From CAIZGX01 sp964511555 (lineage in GTDB: Bacteria; Bacteroidota; Bacteroidia; Flavobacteriales_D; Sanyastnellaceae), in NCBI GenBank assembly GCA_964511555.1, contig CAZEFR010000035.1, positions 1 through 22,617 on the forward strand: a DNA stretch of 22,617 nt, in the 5' to 3' direction. How positions within the stretch are numbered: the stretch's first letter is position 1; each line of letters opens with the position of its first letter. The translations under genes were made by a program, and so were the position numbers. Below are positions 1-5,782 of this stretch, one piece after another. The notes below the pieces were generated by a model, which saw only the letters and a list, made by a program, of their open reading frames with translations, did no database searches and was not told the origin of the DNA.

Positions 1-162
1 TATTACATCTCTTTGGGATGTAGGAATAGAATTGTAAATTAAAAATACTAGAGCAACAACAATGAGCAGAGATATGAACAGAGCGAAAACACGTCCAGTT
101 GTTTTGCTGATGGGGAAGATTAACTTCTCCTCTAATTTCGAGAGTACATTTTTTTGTTTCAT
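1..162 (-). CDS. Membrane protein, N-terminal 54 residues only (cut by window edge)
   Basis: Reading leftward from ATG at 162-160 the frame stays open to the window edge, giving 54 codons. The product begins MKQKNVLSKLEEKLIFPIS and then has one strongly hydrophobic segment (about residues 25-43, FALFISLLIVVALVFLIYN), so it is probably anchored in the inner membrane with a short cytoplasmic N-terminus. No family is recognisable from this fragment. No clear ribosome binding site or TAnnTTTG box lies just upstream. It reads in the same direction as the small secreted protein at 492-935, with about 330 nt between them, so they are probably separate transcripts. Confidence 0.6.
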   Translation of the reverse strand, partial: MKQKNVLSKLEEKLIFPISKTTGRVFALFISLLIVVALVFLIYNSIPTSQRDVI

Positions 163-491
163 AGTTATGGTTTAGTGTCGTAAAAATAACAAATTGTTGT
201 ATTAAATCGATTAGGATATTAAAATCCATGTGTGTTAACCCTGCAATATATCACGTTTGTTGGACCAAATGTTTGTATTACTGAGCTTTTTTTAATAGGA
301 CTTTTTCAATCGATGATGGCTCGCTGCGTCAGAGATGAGAAATTTTAATTGCATTTTTTTTTATTGAAAGAAGTATTAAAAATGTTTAGTCAATATATCA
401 TCGAGTTCAAATTCCTTTTCACATAGAAAGAAGTAGAATTAATTAATTTTTTTTGCTTCCATAATTTTTATATGGAGGTATTTTCGGATTA
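163..491. other. AT-rich intergenic stretch, no gene seen
   Basis: About 330 nt of AT-rich DNA with several T and A runs. No convincing coding frame exists on either strand. The only structure seen is an inverted repeat at 458-476 (TCCATA, 7-nt loop, TATGGA) next to the stop codon of the secreted-protein gene. It lacks a T tract on the minus-strand 3' side, so it is a poor intrinsic terminator. None of the short-hairpin arrays found elsewhere in the window occur here. Confidence 0.5.
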
Positions 492-935
492 TCATTTGTA
501 TTTTCTGACTTCAATGTTTCTAATTATAGTTTTGTCGAACGAGGTCCATTGTCCACATGTTAGTTCAGAATCTAACTCATCATCTATAAAACATCCGAAT
601 TCCAAGAAAAATTTTCCATTCTTGCCACTTGTGTTGGGTTCATATAATTCGAGAATAGGCATGTCAGCTTCAACTGTTATCGTGCCCGAAAAGAAAGTTT
701 TGTTTCCATTATTTACCATGCTGTAACCTTCACATTTTCCTTTGTTAATATCATTGCCGCGTATGAAATTAGACTTGGTAATTACAATTGTAATATTTTT
801 CGTAGCAAGTCCACTTCCGCTGATTGTACCCTTCCATATCCCTAGAACTTCATTGTCATATTCTGTTTGGCCGTAGCTAATGTTTGCAAAAACACTTGAT
901 ATGAATAAAACACTTAAAATGTAAATCGACTTCAT
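492..935 (-). CDS. Small secreted protein of unknown function
   Basis: 147 codons from ATG at 935-933 to TGA at 494-492. Residues 1-22 form a typical signal peptide (MKS, hydrophobic ILSVLFISSVFA, then SYGQ before TEYDNE), so the mature protein should be periplasmic, outer-membrane associated or external. The mature part begins with EVLGIWKGTISGSG and alternates beta-prone strands with polar turns, like small lipocalin or beta-sandwich proteins. Three Cys (in GKCEGY, FGCFID, LTCGQW) could form a disulfide. No T9SS sorting domain is visible. A TAnnTTTG box lies 22 nt upstream. Real gene likely; function not recognised. Confidence 0.7.
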   Translation of the reverse strand: MKSIYILSVLFISSVFANISYGQTEYDNEVLGIWKGTISGSGLATKNITIVITKSNFIRGNDINKGKCEGYSMVNNGNKTFFSGTITVEADMPILELYEPNTSGKNGKFFLEFGCFIDDELDSELTCGQWTSFDKTIIRNIEVRKYK

Positions 936-956
936 TTTTTTTTATTTAAATATTTT

Positions 957-964
957 CAAATATA
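957..964 (-). promoter_or_regulatory. -7 box (TATATTTG) of the small secreted protein gene
   Basis: On the minus strand the sequence TATATTTG matches the Bacteroidota -7 consensus TAnnTTTG. It ends 21 nt before the ATG at 935, leaving a short A-rich leader. No clear -33 TTTG element is seen. Confidence 0.5.
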
Positions 965-1135
965 GGACTATTAAATTTAAATTTGATGTTTTGGCCCATA
1001 CTTGTGATTCAATATTTTGGAAAGCTTACCATGGCCAGTATTGATCTATTTTGACATGAAAAGCGAGAAGAAAATTTTCGCCATCCACATCCCAAACTTC
1101 AAAAATGTGGGCTAATGGTGGGCTAAGTGCAAATG

Positions 1136-1173
1136 AAAAACCCGCAAGTGTTTCAAAATGAATAACTTACGGG
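1136..1173 (-). terminator. Intrinsic terminator of tRNA-Ala
   Basis: On the minus strand, just after the tRNA, a 9-bp stem (CCCGTAAGT at 1173-1165 against ACTTGCGGG at 1149-1141, one mismatch) is followed directly by TTTTT. The stem starts 10 nt past the tRNA 3' end, in the right place and polarity to end its transcript. Confidence 0.75.
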
Positions 1174-1182
1174 AATTTTAAG

Positions 1183-1256
<74 letters not shown>

Positions 1257-1273
1257 GTTCTCTAAGAGAGAGG

Positions 1274-1281
1274 CAAATATA
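1274..1281 (-). promoter_or_regulatory. -7 box (TATATTTG) of tRNA-Ala
   Basis: Minus-strand TATATTTG matches TAnnTTTG exactly and lies 17 nt before the tRNA 5' end. The region expected to hold the -33 element falls in the hairpin array that starts at 1291. Confidence 0.65.
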
Positions 1282-1290
1282 GGCACTAAT

Positions 1291-1354
1291 GTGCGAAGCA
1301 CTGATGTCTTCGACGAATGTTCTTTGAACGAATGCCTTCGGCGAATGTCTTCGA
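1291..1354 (+). repeat. Short-hairpin array, CGAATG type, locus 1
   Basis: Five short inverted repeats with 3-nt loops: GTGC-GAA-GCAC (1291-1301), TC-TTC-GA (1307-1313), TTC-TTT-GAA (1320-1328), CC-TTC-GG (1335-1341) and TC-TTC-GA (1348-1354). They are separated by CTGATG once and then CGAATG three times, and end in CTGTTA. Stems differ but each is complementary. The array lies between the tRNA-Ala and feoA promoters. Confidence 0.85.
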
Positions 1355-1381
1355 CTGTTATATCTTCAGGATAGATCCAAT

Positions 1382-1508
1382 TATGAAATAGGAATTATGA
1401 AATAGGAATAAAACCGAAGGTTTTCCAATAACGTAGTTCCAATTACGAAGTAGGAATTAAACCAAAGGTTTTCCAATAAAACCCTCGGTTTTCCAATTGC
1501 GAAGCTCC
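1382..1508 (+). repeat. Short-hairpin array, GGAAT/TTCC type, locus 1
   Basis: Successive short palindromes with 3-nt loops: TAT-GAA-ATA twice, AAAACC-GAA-GGTTTT, AAC-GTA-GTT, TAC-GAA-GTA, AAACC-AAA-GGTTT, AAAACC-CTC-GGTTTT, and GC-GAA-GC. Spacers alternate between AGGAAT and TTCCAAT forms, which can pair with each other. The 67 bp at 1391-1457 are identical to 3875-3941 in locus 2. Confidence 0.85.
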
Positions 1509-1510
1509 AA

Positions 1511-1528
1511 ATACCTTTTTTAAGGTAT
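1511..1528. promoter_or_regulatory. Perfect inverted repeat upstream of feoA; operator candidate
   Basis: ATACCTT-TTTT-AAGGTAT is a perfect 7-bp inverted repeat with a 4-nt spacer, 21 nt upstream of the feoA -7 box, so it overlaps or flanks the -33 region. It could bind an iron-responsive repressor, or be the last member of the neighbouring hairpin array, although its longer stem and TTTT loop differ from those. It does not clearly match the canonical Fur box. Confidence 0.35.
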
Positions 1529-1549
1529 AGCCCTTCCTAACCGATAAAG

Positions 1550-1557
1550 TAAATTTG
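1550..1557 (+). promoter_or_regulatory. -7 box (TAAATTTG) of the feo operon, 4 nt before the start codon
   Basis: Exact TAnnTTTG match ending 4 nt before the GTG start at 1562. With the usual spacing, transcription would start at or next to the GTG, giving a leaderless or almost leaderless mRNA. Confidence 0.55.
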
Positions 1558-1561
1558 TGGG

Positions 1562-1789
1562 GTGAAGAAGACGCTGGCGCAATACCTACCCGGACAATAC
1601 GCACAAATTGTGAGTGTGGCCGAACATGCCATGGGAGCAAAACTCATTGAGATGGGTTTCTACCCAGGAAAGCGCGTGCAAGTGCTCTTCAGAGCCCCTT
1701 TCCGCGGACCATTTGCAATTGATGCCGGTGGCGCCGTACTTTCGCTGCGCGAAGACGAGGCCTCGCTCATAGAGACCATCGATTGCTAA
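1562..1789 (+). CDS. feoA: Ferrous iron transport protein A (FeoA)
   Basis: 75 residues, the usual size of FeoA, a small cytoplasmic SH3-like protein that works with the FeoB Fe(II) transporter. The family pattern is present: an N-terminal LAQYLPGQYAQIV strand, the AKLIEMGFYPGKRVQVL core (Gly-Phe-x-Pro-Gly turn) and the GPFAIDAGGAVLSLREDEASLI end. The start is GTG at 1562; later ATG codons would remove the first conserved strand, and no earlier start is possible in the promoter. The stop is 6 nt before feoB, so the two are co-transcribed. An inverted repeat at 1511-1528 is a candidate regulator site. Confidence 0.93.
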   Translation: MKKTLAQYLPGQYAQIVSVAEHAMGAKLIEMGFYPGKRVQVLFRAPFRGPFAIDAGGAVLSLREDEASLIETIDC

Positions 1790-1795
1790 GAAAAC

Positions 1796-3688
1796 ATGTG
1801 TACAAAAATTGCCCTAGTCGGCAGCCCAAATACAGCCAAAACCTCGTTGTTCAACCTGCTCACAGGCTTGAATCAACAAGTGGGAAACTTCCCCGGAGTA
1901 ACCGTGGAAAAACATTGGGGGAAATTCAATCTGCCCGATGGCCGCGTAGCTGAACTGCTCGATCTTCCCGGTGCATACAGCCTGAACGCCTATTCCGAAG
2001 AAGAAAAGATTGTTTCGGAAATTTTGCACAACAAACAACACCCGGACTTTCCTGAATTGGTTGTCGTAACAGTAGACGTCACGAACCTTGAACGGAACTT
2101 GGTTATCCTTACACAAATCAGCGACCTCGATATTCCCGTCATCGGCGTGCTTACCATGAACGACATGCTCATTGGTAAGTCAGTCAATCCAGAAGAACTC
2201 ACCAACGCCTTCAATCAAATTCCGTTTTTGAAAATCAACGGAAGAACAGGCGAGGGGAAGCAAGCGTTGATCGATTTCATTTCAGCATGTAACATTCAAC
2301 CCGTTGAGAAATTCATTTCCTTCCCACTGAAAGAAAAATTGAATATTGCGGAAGCACGACGCGATGCGGAAAGTAGAAAGACAACCATTGTAAACCGATT
2401 GAAAGAGGTGCCTTCTTTCGTTGGAGTAACGCGACATTCCTTCACCACGAAAGTAGATAAGCTGTTGGTGCATCCAATATTCGGATACGGAATCTTTGCC
2501 GTAGTGCTCTTCCTTATTTTTCAATTCATGTTTAGCATTTCGGCTATACCTATGGATTGGATCGATAGCATCTTTTTAAATTTTAGTCAATACCTGCAAG
2601 GAATACTTCCGGAAGGTATTTTCACCGACCTGCTAACGCAAGGTATTGTGCCTGGCATTGGCGGTGTGCTGGTCTTCGTTCCACAAATTGCTATTCTCTT
2701 TTTCTTTATCGGAGTGCTAGAAGAAACCGGATACATGACGCGTGTGGTGTTTATTATGGATCGCTTGGTTCGTCCATTCGGATTGAATGGCAGAAGCGTA
2801 GTGCCGTTAGTTTCTAGCGCAGCATGCGCCATTCCGGCTATTCTTTCGACACGTGTAATTGGAAATCCGAAAGAGCGATTAATCACGATTCTTGTTTCTC
2901 CGCTCATCAGTTGCTCCGCGCGGATTCCTGTTTTCGTATTACTCATTTACTTGGTGATTCCGAATACGTATATGTACGGATTTATAGGTCTTCAAGGAAC
3001 TGTACTTTTTGCCATGTATGCCTTGGGTGTTATAGGCGCTTTAGTCGTGGCCATGGTCATGAACAAATTCATTCGCTCGAAAGAAAAGAGTTTTTTATTG
3101 CTTGAATTACCCGAATACCGCTGGCCTCGATGGAAGAATATTTTACTTCATCTGAAGGAAAAAGTTCAAGCGTTTGTCTTCGATGCCGGAAAAATTATTT
3201 TGGCTATATCCATTGTTCTGTGGGCTTTTGCAGCCTTCCCGAAAATTAACGAAGAACAAGTTGGTCAAGGGAAAACACAAATCGAAGAATCGTATTTGGG
3301 TCAAGCAGGAAAAACAATTGCTCCGGTTTTCGCGCCGTTAGGTTACGATTGGAAGATGACTGTTTCTTTGCTTACTTCTTTCGCCGCAAGAGAAGTATTC
3401 GTGGGTACCATGGCAACGTTGTACAGTGCCGGAGAAAATTTCGAAGAGGACGAATCACTGCTTCAACGTATGCGTGAAGACGTTAACCTTCAAACAGGAA
3501 AGCCCGCCTATTCGCTTGCATCAGGACTTTCGCTCATGGTCTTCTACGTCTTCGCAATGCAATGTATGGCCACCTTCGCAGCTGTAAAACGCGAAACGAA
3601 ATCGTGGAAGTGGCCGCTCATTCAAGTCGCATACATGGGATTCATGGCGTATACACTGGCCCTCTTAACCTTTAACATTTTTAGTTAA
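1796..3688 (+). CDS. feoB: Fe(II) transporter FeoB, GTPase/permease
   Basis: 630 residues; imports Fe2+ across the inner membrane. Residues 1-165 are the N-terminal G domain: G1 GSPNTAKT (9-16), switch I GVTVEK with Thr36, G3 DLPG (56-59), G4 region TMND (120-123). The linker/GDI-like part runs to about 220, followed by the polytopic core with GIGGVLVFVPQI, EETGYMTR, the first Gate motif around SAACAIPAILSTR, SCSARIPVF, and the second Gate region AAREVFVGTMATLYS. It is shorter than many FeoB (about 700-770), with a compact linker. Two GTPase positions are unusual: Ala14 replaces the P-loop Gly before Lys-Thr, and Thr120 replaces the Asn of NxxD. The stop overlaps the next start as TAATG. Confidence 0.95.
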   Translation: MCTKIALVGSPNTAKTSLFNLLTGLNQQVGNFPGVTVEKHWGKFNLPDGRVAELLDLPGAYSLNAYSEEEKIVSEILHNKQHPDFPELVVVTVDVTNLERNLVILTQISDLDIPVIGVLTMNDMLIGKSVNPEELTNAFNQIPFLKINGRTGEGKQALIDFISACNIQPVEKFISFPLKEKLNIAEARRDAESRKTTIVNRLKEVPSFVGVTRHSFTTKVDKLLVHPIFGYGIFAVVLFLIFQFMFSISAIPMDWIDSIFLNFSQYLQGILPEGIFTDLLTQGIVPGIGGVLVFVPQIAILFFFIGVLEETGYMTRVVFIMDRLVRPFGLNGRSVVPLVSSAACAIPAILSTRVIGNPKERLITILVSPLISCSARIPVFVLLIYLVIPNTYMYGFIGLQGTVLFAMYALGVIGALVVAMVMNKFIRSKEKSFLLLELPEYRWPRWKNILLHLKEKVQAFVFDAGKIILAISIVLWAFAAFPKINEEQVGQGKTQIEESYLGQAGKTIAPVFAPLGYDWKMTVSLLTSFAAREVFVGTMATLYSAGENFEEDESLLQRMREDVNLQTGKPAYSLASGLSLMVFYVFAMQCMATFAAVKRETKSWKWPLIQVAYMGFMAYTLALLTFNIFS

Positions 3689-3798
3689 TGCAGGTCGCGC
3701 TCACGATAGCTGTTCTTGCTTTTGCTTCGGGGTATGTTGTGAAGCGTTTCTTCTTGCGTAAGAAAAGTTCTGCTTGTCAGGAGTGTGGTAAGAGGTAA
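3688..3798 (+). CDS. FeoB-associated Cys-rich small membrane protein
   Basis: 36 codons. The ATG at 3688-3690 shares its A with the feoB TAA stop (TAATG), so translation is probably coupled. The peptide has one hydrophobic helix (residues 3-18, VALTIAVLAFASGYVV), then a basic stretch KRFFLRKK and a C-terminal CQEC pair. This is the layout of the small FeoB-associated Cys-rich membrane proteins found after feoB in many bacteria, which may help hold or pass Fe2+ or aid complex assembly; that role is inference. It is short for the group. A hairpin array starts on the base after its stop codon. Confidence 0.7.
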   Translation: MQVALTIAVLAFASGYVVKRFFLRKKSSACQECGKR

Positions 3799-3855
3799 GA
3801 ATGCTCTTTGAGCGAATGTGCTTTGCACGAATGCCCTTCGGGCGAATGTCTTCGA
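3799..3855 (+). repeat. Short-hairpin array, CGAATG type, locus 2 (clearest copy)
   Basis: GAATG, then CTC-TTT-GAG (3804-3812), TGC-TTT-GCA (3819-3827), CCC-TTC-GGG (3834-3842) and TC-TTC-GA (3849-3855), with exact CGAATG spacers between them and CTGGTTTA after. The first three units are exactly 15 bp apart. Each has a different 3-bp stem that remains perfectly complementary. It begins directly after the stop of the FeoB-associated peptide. Confidence 0.9.
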
Positions 3856-3865
3856 CTGGTTTAAT

Positions 3866-3969
3866 TACGTAGTAGGAATTATGAAATAGGAATAAAACCG
3901 AAGGTTTTCCAATAACGTAGTTCCAATTACGAAGTAGGAATAAAACCGAAGGTTTCCAATAACGTAGTT
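3866..3969 (+). repeat. Short-hairpin array, GGAAT/TTCC type, locus 2
   Basis: Seven palindromes with 3-nt loops: TAC-GTA-GTA, TAT-GAA-ATA, AAAACC-GAA-GGTTTT, AAC-GTA-GTT, TAC-GAA-GTA, AAACC-GAA-GGTTT, AAC-GTA-GTT, with AGGAAT or TTCCAAT type spacers. The last one (3961-3969) abuts the stop codon of the convergent MntA-HepT-like gene at 3970. It shares a 67-bp identical block with locus 1. Confidence 0.88.
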
Positions 3970-4605
3970 CTACAACAGTTTCTTCAACTCCCTTTTCAGC
4001 TCGGGAAGGTTTTTGCGAACGATAGCGTATACTTCTTCATTCGAAATGTCATCGTAACCGTGAATGAGTTTGTTGCGAGTGCCAATGATTTTATCAATAT
4101 CTGTTATGGCAATATCCGGAGAAATATTTTTCAATCGTTTAGCAGCTTCACCCAGTATGGTGAGATTCCATTCAACACCAGCTTGAATTAAAAATTCTTT
4201 TTTGTAGGCGTGAAATGATTTGCATGGACGCATGAAGGTTTGAATTTTCACAATGCAATTCATCATGTGTCGCAAATAAAGTCTTGGATTTTCTTCTCCG
4301 TAAATACGCGTACTGTTCTCGCTTACTTGAGAAAAGAATGCAGGGTTTTTAATGTGACTGTAACTGACTAAATCTACATTGCGTTCGAATAATTGTTGAA
4401 GTGAAAAGTTCAGATCGGTCATATTTATTCCAAGTCGAAGCGGCGTTAGTTTCTCTTTGAACTGAACCATAATGTCTACATCGCTTTTCTGACTGAATTT
4501 TTCCGATTGCGCTGAACCAAACACCCAAGCATCGCTAACTTCGAATTTTTCGAGTAAGTCATACACTTGAGGCATTTTTTGCGCTATTTCAGATGCAATT
4601 GGCAT
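3970..4605 (-). CDS. MntA-HepT-like single-chain fusion (nucleotidyltransferase + HEPN)
   Basis: 211 residues from ATG at 4605; an upstream TTG at 4620 would add five residues but overlaps the promoter. Residues 1-102 are a minimal nucleotidyltransferase of MntA type with the exact GSX10DXD signature (Gly30-Ser31, Asp42, Asp44) and a likely third carboxylate Asp78. Residues 107-211 are a HepT/DUF86 HEPN domain with RX4HXY (Arg177, His182, Tyr184). In known two-gene systems HepT is an RNase toxin and MntA neutralises it by adding AMP to the Tyr of that motif. Both halves keep their key residues here but are joined without an internal start, so toxin and antitoxin would be one chain. That it is an active toxin-antitoxin or defence module is inference. 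Confidence 0.85.
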   Translation of the reverse strand: MPIASEIAQKMPQVYDLLEKFEVSDAWVFGSAQSEKFSQKSDVDIMVQFKEKLTPLRLGINMTDLNFSLQQLFERNVDLVSYSHIKNPAFFSQVSENSTRIYGEENPRLYLRHMMNCIVKIQTFMRPCKSFHAYKKEFLIQAGVEWNLTILGEAAKRLKNISPDIAITDIDKIIGTRNKLIHGYDDISNEEVYAIVRKNLPELKRELKKLL

Positions 4606-4609
4606 GGTA

Positions 4610-4617
4610 CAAAAGTA
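4610..4617 (-). promoter_or_regulatory. -7 box (TACTTTTG) of the MntA-HepT-like gene, 4 nt before ATG
   Basis: Minus-strand TACTTTTG is an exact TAnnTTTG match followed by TACC and the ATG at 4605. The spacing is the same as at feoA and the MBL hydrolase gene and predicts a leaderless transcript. No clear -33 element is seen. Confidence 0.5.
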
Positions 4618-4697
4618 CAATGTCCTCAGAGAAATTTTAGAATATGTTATGCGTATTTATGCGGGAAGAAAAGTTAAGAGAGGGGAAGAGAGGGGAA

Positions 4698-4752
4698 GAA
4701 TGTTGCGAAGCAACGAATGCCTTTCAGGCGAATGCTTTGCGAATGTCTTCGA
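4698..4752 (+). repeat. Short-hairpin array, CGAATG type, locus 3
   Basis: GAATG, then TTGC-GAA-GCAA (4703-4713), CCT-TTC-AGG (4720-4728), GC-TTT-GC (4734-4740) and TC-TTC-GA (4746-4752), with CGAATG/GAATG spacers. It is preceded by a purine-rich leader (AGAGAGGGGAA) that is also seen before locus 6. It lies between the MntA-HepT-like gene start and the end of metF. Confidence 0.87.
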
Positions 4753-4765
4753 CGATTTTTATTAC

Positions 4766-4828
4766 TCGCGAAGCGATTGATTGCATAGCAATTGATCACG
4801 AAGTGATTGATCGAAATGAAATTTCGAT
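4766..4828 (+). repeat. Short-hairpin array, TG-spaced GAA-loop type
   Basis: Four perfect palindromes in a row: TCGC-GAA-GCGA (4766-4776), ATTGC-ATA-GCAAT (4780-4792), ATCAC-GAA-GTGAT (4795-4807) and ATCGAAAT-GAA-ATTTCGAT (4810-4828), separated by only TTG, TG and TG. Stem lengths are 4, 5, 5 and 8. The last base pairs with the metF stop codon region: T4828 is the third base of the metF TAA on the other strand. Confidence 0.85.
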
Positions 4829-5781
4829 TAAAACACTGCTTTCGCAATGGATGAGATCGCTTTAACTTTCCCCATCGTATAATAATGCAAACACGGAACG
4901 CCAGAGTCTTTCAATTCTTTCGATTGCACAATGCACCACGCGATTCCAATTTCTTGAATCTCTTCTTTGCTCTTCGCACGCAACACTTGCTCTGTTAATT
5001 CTTGTGGAATATCAATGTGGAAGTGATGCGGTAAAATGTTCAGTTGAGAAGAGGTGCTGAGCGGTTTAAGTCCCGGAATTATTGGGACAGTTATTCCTGC
5101 AGCGCGACAAGCTTCAACGAAAGAGAAATATTTTTTGTTGTCGAAAAACATTTGCGTGACAATGTATTCAGCGCCGGCTTCTACTTTTTGCTTCAGGTAA
5201 TTCAAATCCATTTGCTGATTCGGAGATTCGAAATGTTTTTCTGGATATCCCGCCACACCAATGCAGAAATTGGTGTGTTGAACATTGCTCAAATCAGGAT
5301 CTAAATACTTCCCATTGTTCATGTTCACCACTTGCTGAACCAACTCTTTCGCATACCGATTGCCATCGTGCTCAGGAACAAATCGGCCTTCACTTTTAAT
5401 GGCGTCTCCGCGAAGCAACAACACATTGTCTATGCCCAAGAAATGCAAATCAATCAATGCATCTTCCGTGTCTTGCTTCGAGAATCCTCCGCAGATAATG
5501 TGCGGTATAGTATCGATCTGATACTTGTTCAAAAGCGCGGCGCAAATGCCCACTGTTCCTGGACGCTTGCGCACCGTGTGCTTCTTCAACAAGCCATTGC
5601 CAGCATCGCGAAAAACATATTCTTCGCGGTGGTAGGTGACATCTACAAACGCAGGTTCGAACTGAATGAGTTCATTCATGGTCGTGTAGATTTCCTGAAT
5701 GTTATCGCCTTTCAACGGCGGTAAAATTTCAATGCTGAACAACGTGCGTTTCGCTTCTTCTAAATGCTGAATGACTTTCAT
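4828..5781 (-). CDS. metF: Methylenetetrahydrofolate reductase (MetF)
   Basis: 317 residues. MetF reduces 5,10-methylene-THF to 5-methyl-THF using FAD and NAD(P)H, making the methyl donor for MetH. Family marks seen: FSIEILPP near the N-terminus with the catalytic Glu, FVDVTYH, the FAD-contacting NVLLLRGD segment, IGVAGYPEKH, and GAEYIVTQMFFDNKKYF. The start at 5781 (MKVIQHLEEA) is preferred because the frame upstream lies in metH. Only 1 nt separates the upstream metH stop (TAA, 5785-5783) from this ATG. It is the last gene of the SAM-I riboswitch operon. Its stop codon touches the last hairpin of a repeat array. Confidence 0.95.
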   Translation of the reverse strand: MKVIQHLEEAKRTLFSIEILPPLKGDNIQEIYTTMNELIQFEPAFVDVTYHREEYVFRDAGNGLLKKHTVRKRPGTVGICAALLNKYQIDTIPHIICGGFSKQDTEDALIDLHFLGIDNVLLLRGDAIKSEGRFVPEHDGNRYAKELVQQVVNMNNGKYLDPDLSNVQHTNFCIGVAGYPEKHFESPNQQMDLNYLKQKVEAGAEYIVTQMFFDNKKYFSFVEACRAAGITVPIIPGLKPLSTSSQLNILPHHFHIDIPQELTEQVLRAKSKEEIQEIGIAWCIVQSKELKDSGVPCLHYYTMGKVKAISSIAKAVF

Positions 5782-5782
5782 G

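Noticed and set aside
458..476. Hairpin as terminator of the small secreted protein gene
   Set aside because: Stem is only 6 bp with a 7-nt loop, and the minus-strand 3' side is A-rich, not T-rich.
1102..1125. Direct repeat GTGGGCTAA (two copies)
   Set aside because: Nine-base repeat with no further structure and no link to a gene.
1291..1508. CRISPR array
   Set aside because: Units are about 13-17 or 34 bp without unique 25-40 bp spacers; the variable parts are themselves palindromes, and no cas genes are present.
1443..1640. 65-codon open frame on minus over feoA
   Set aside because: Shadow of feoA and the repeat. It is useful only in showing that the repeat reads LIPTS-stop on this strand.
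3799..3855. Arrays as ordinary rho-independent terminators
   Set aside because: Stems of 2-4 bp lack T tracts, and the same arrays occur between divergent promoters.
4644..4865. 73-codon open frame on plus
   Set aside because: It lies across two repeat arrays and the end of metF on the other strand.
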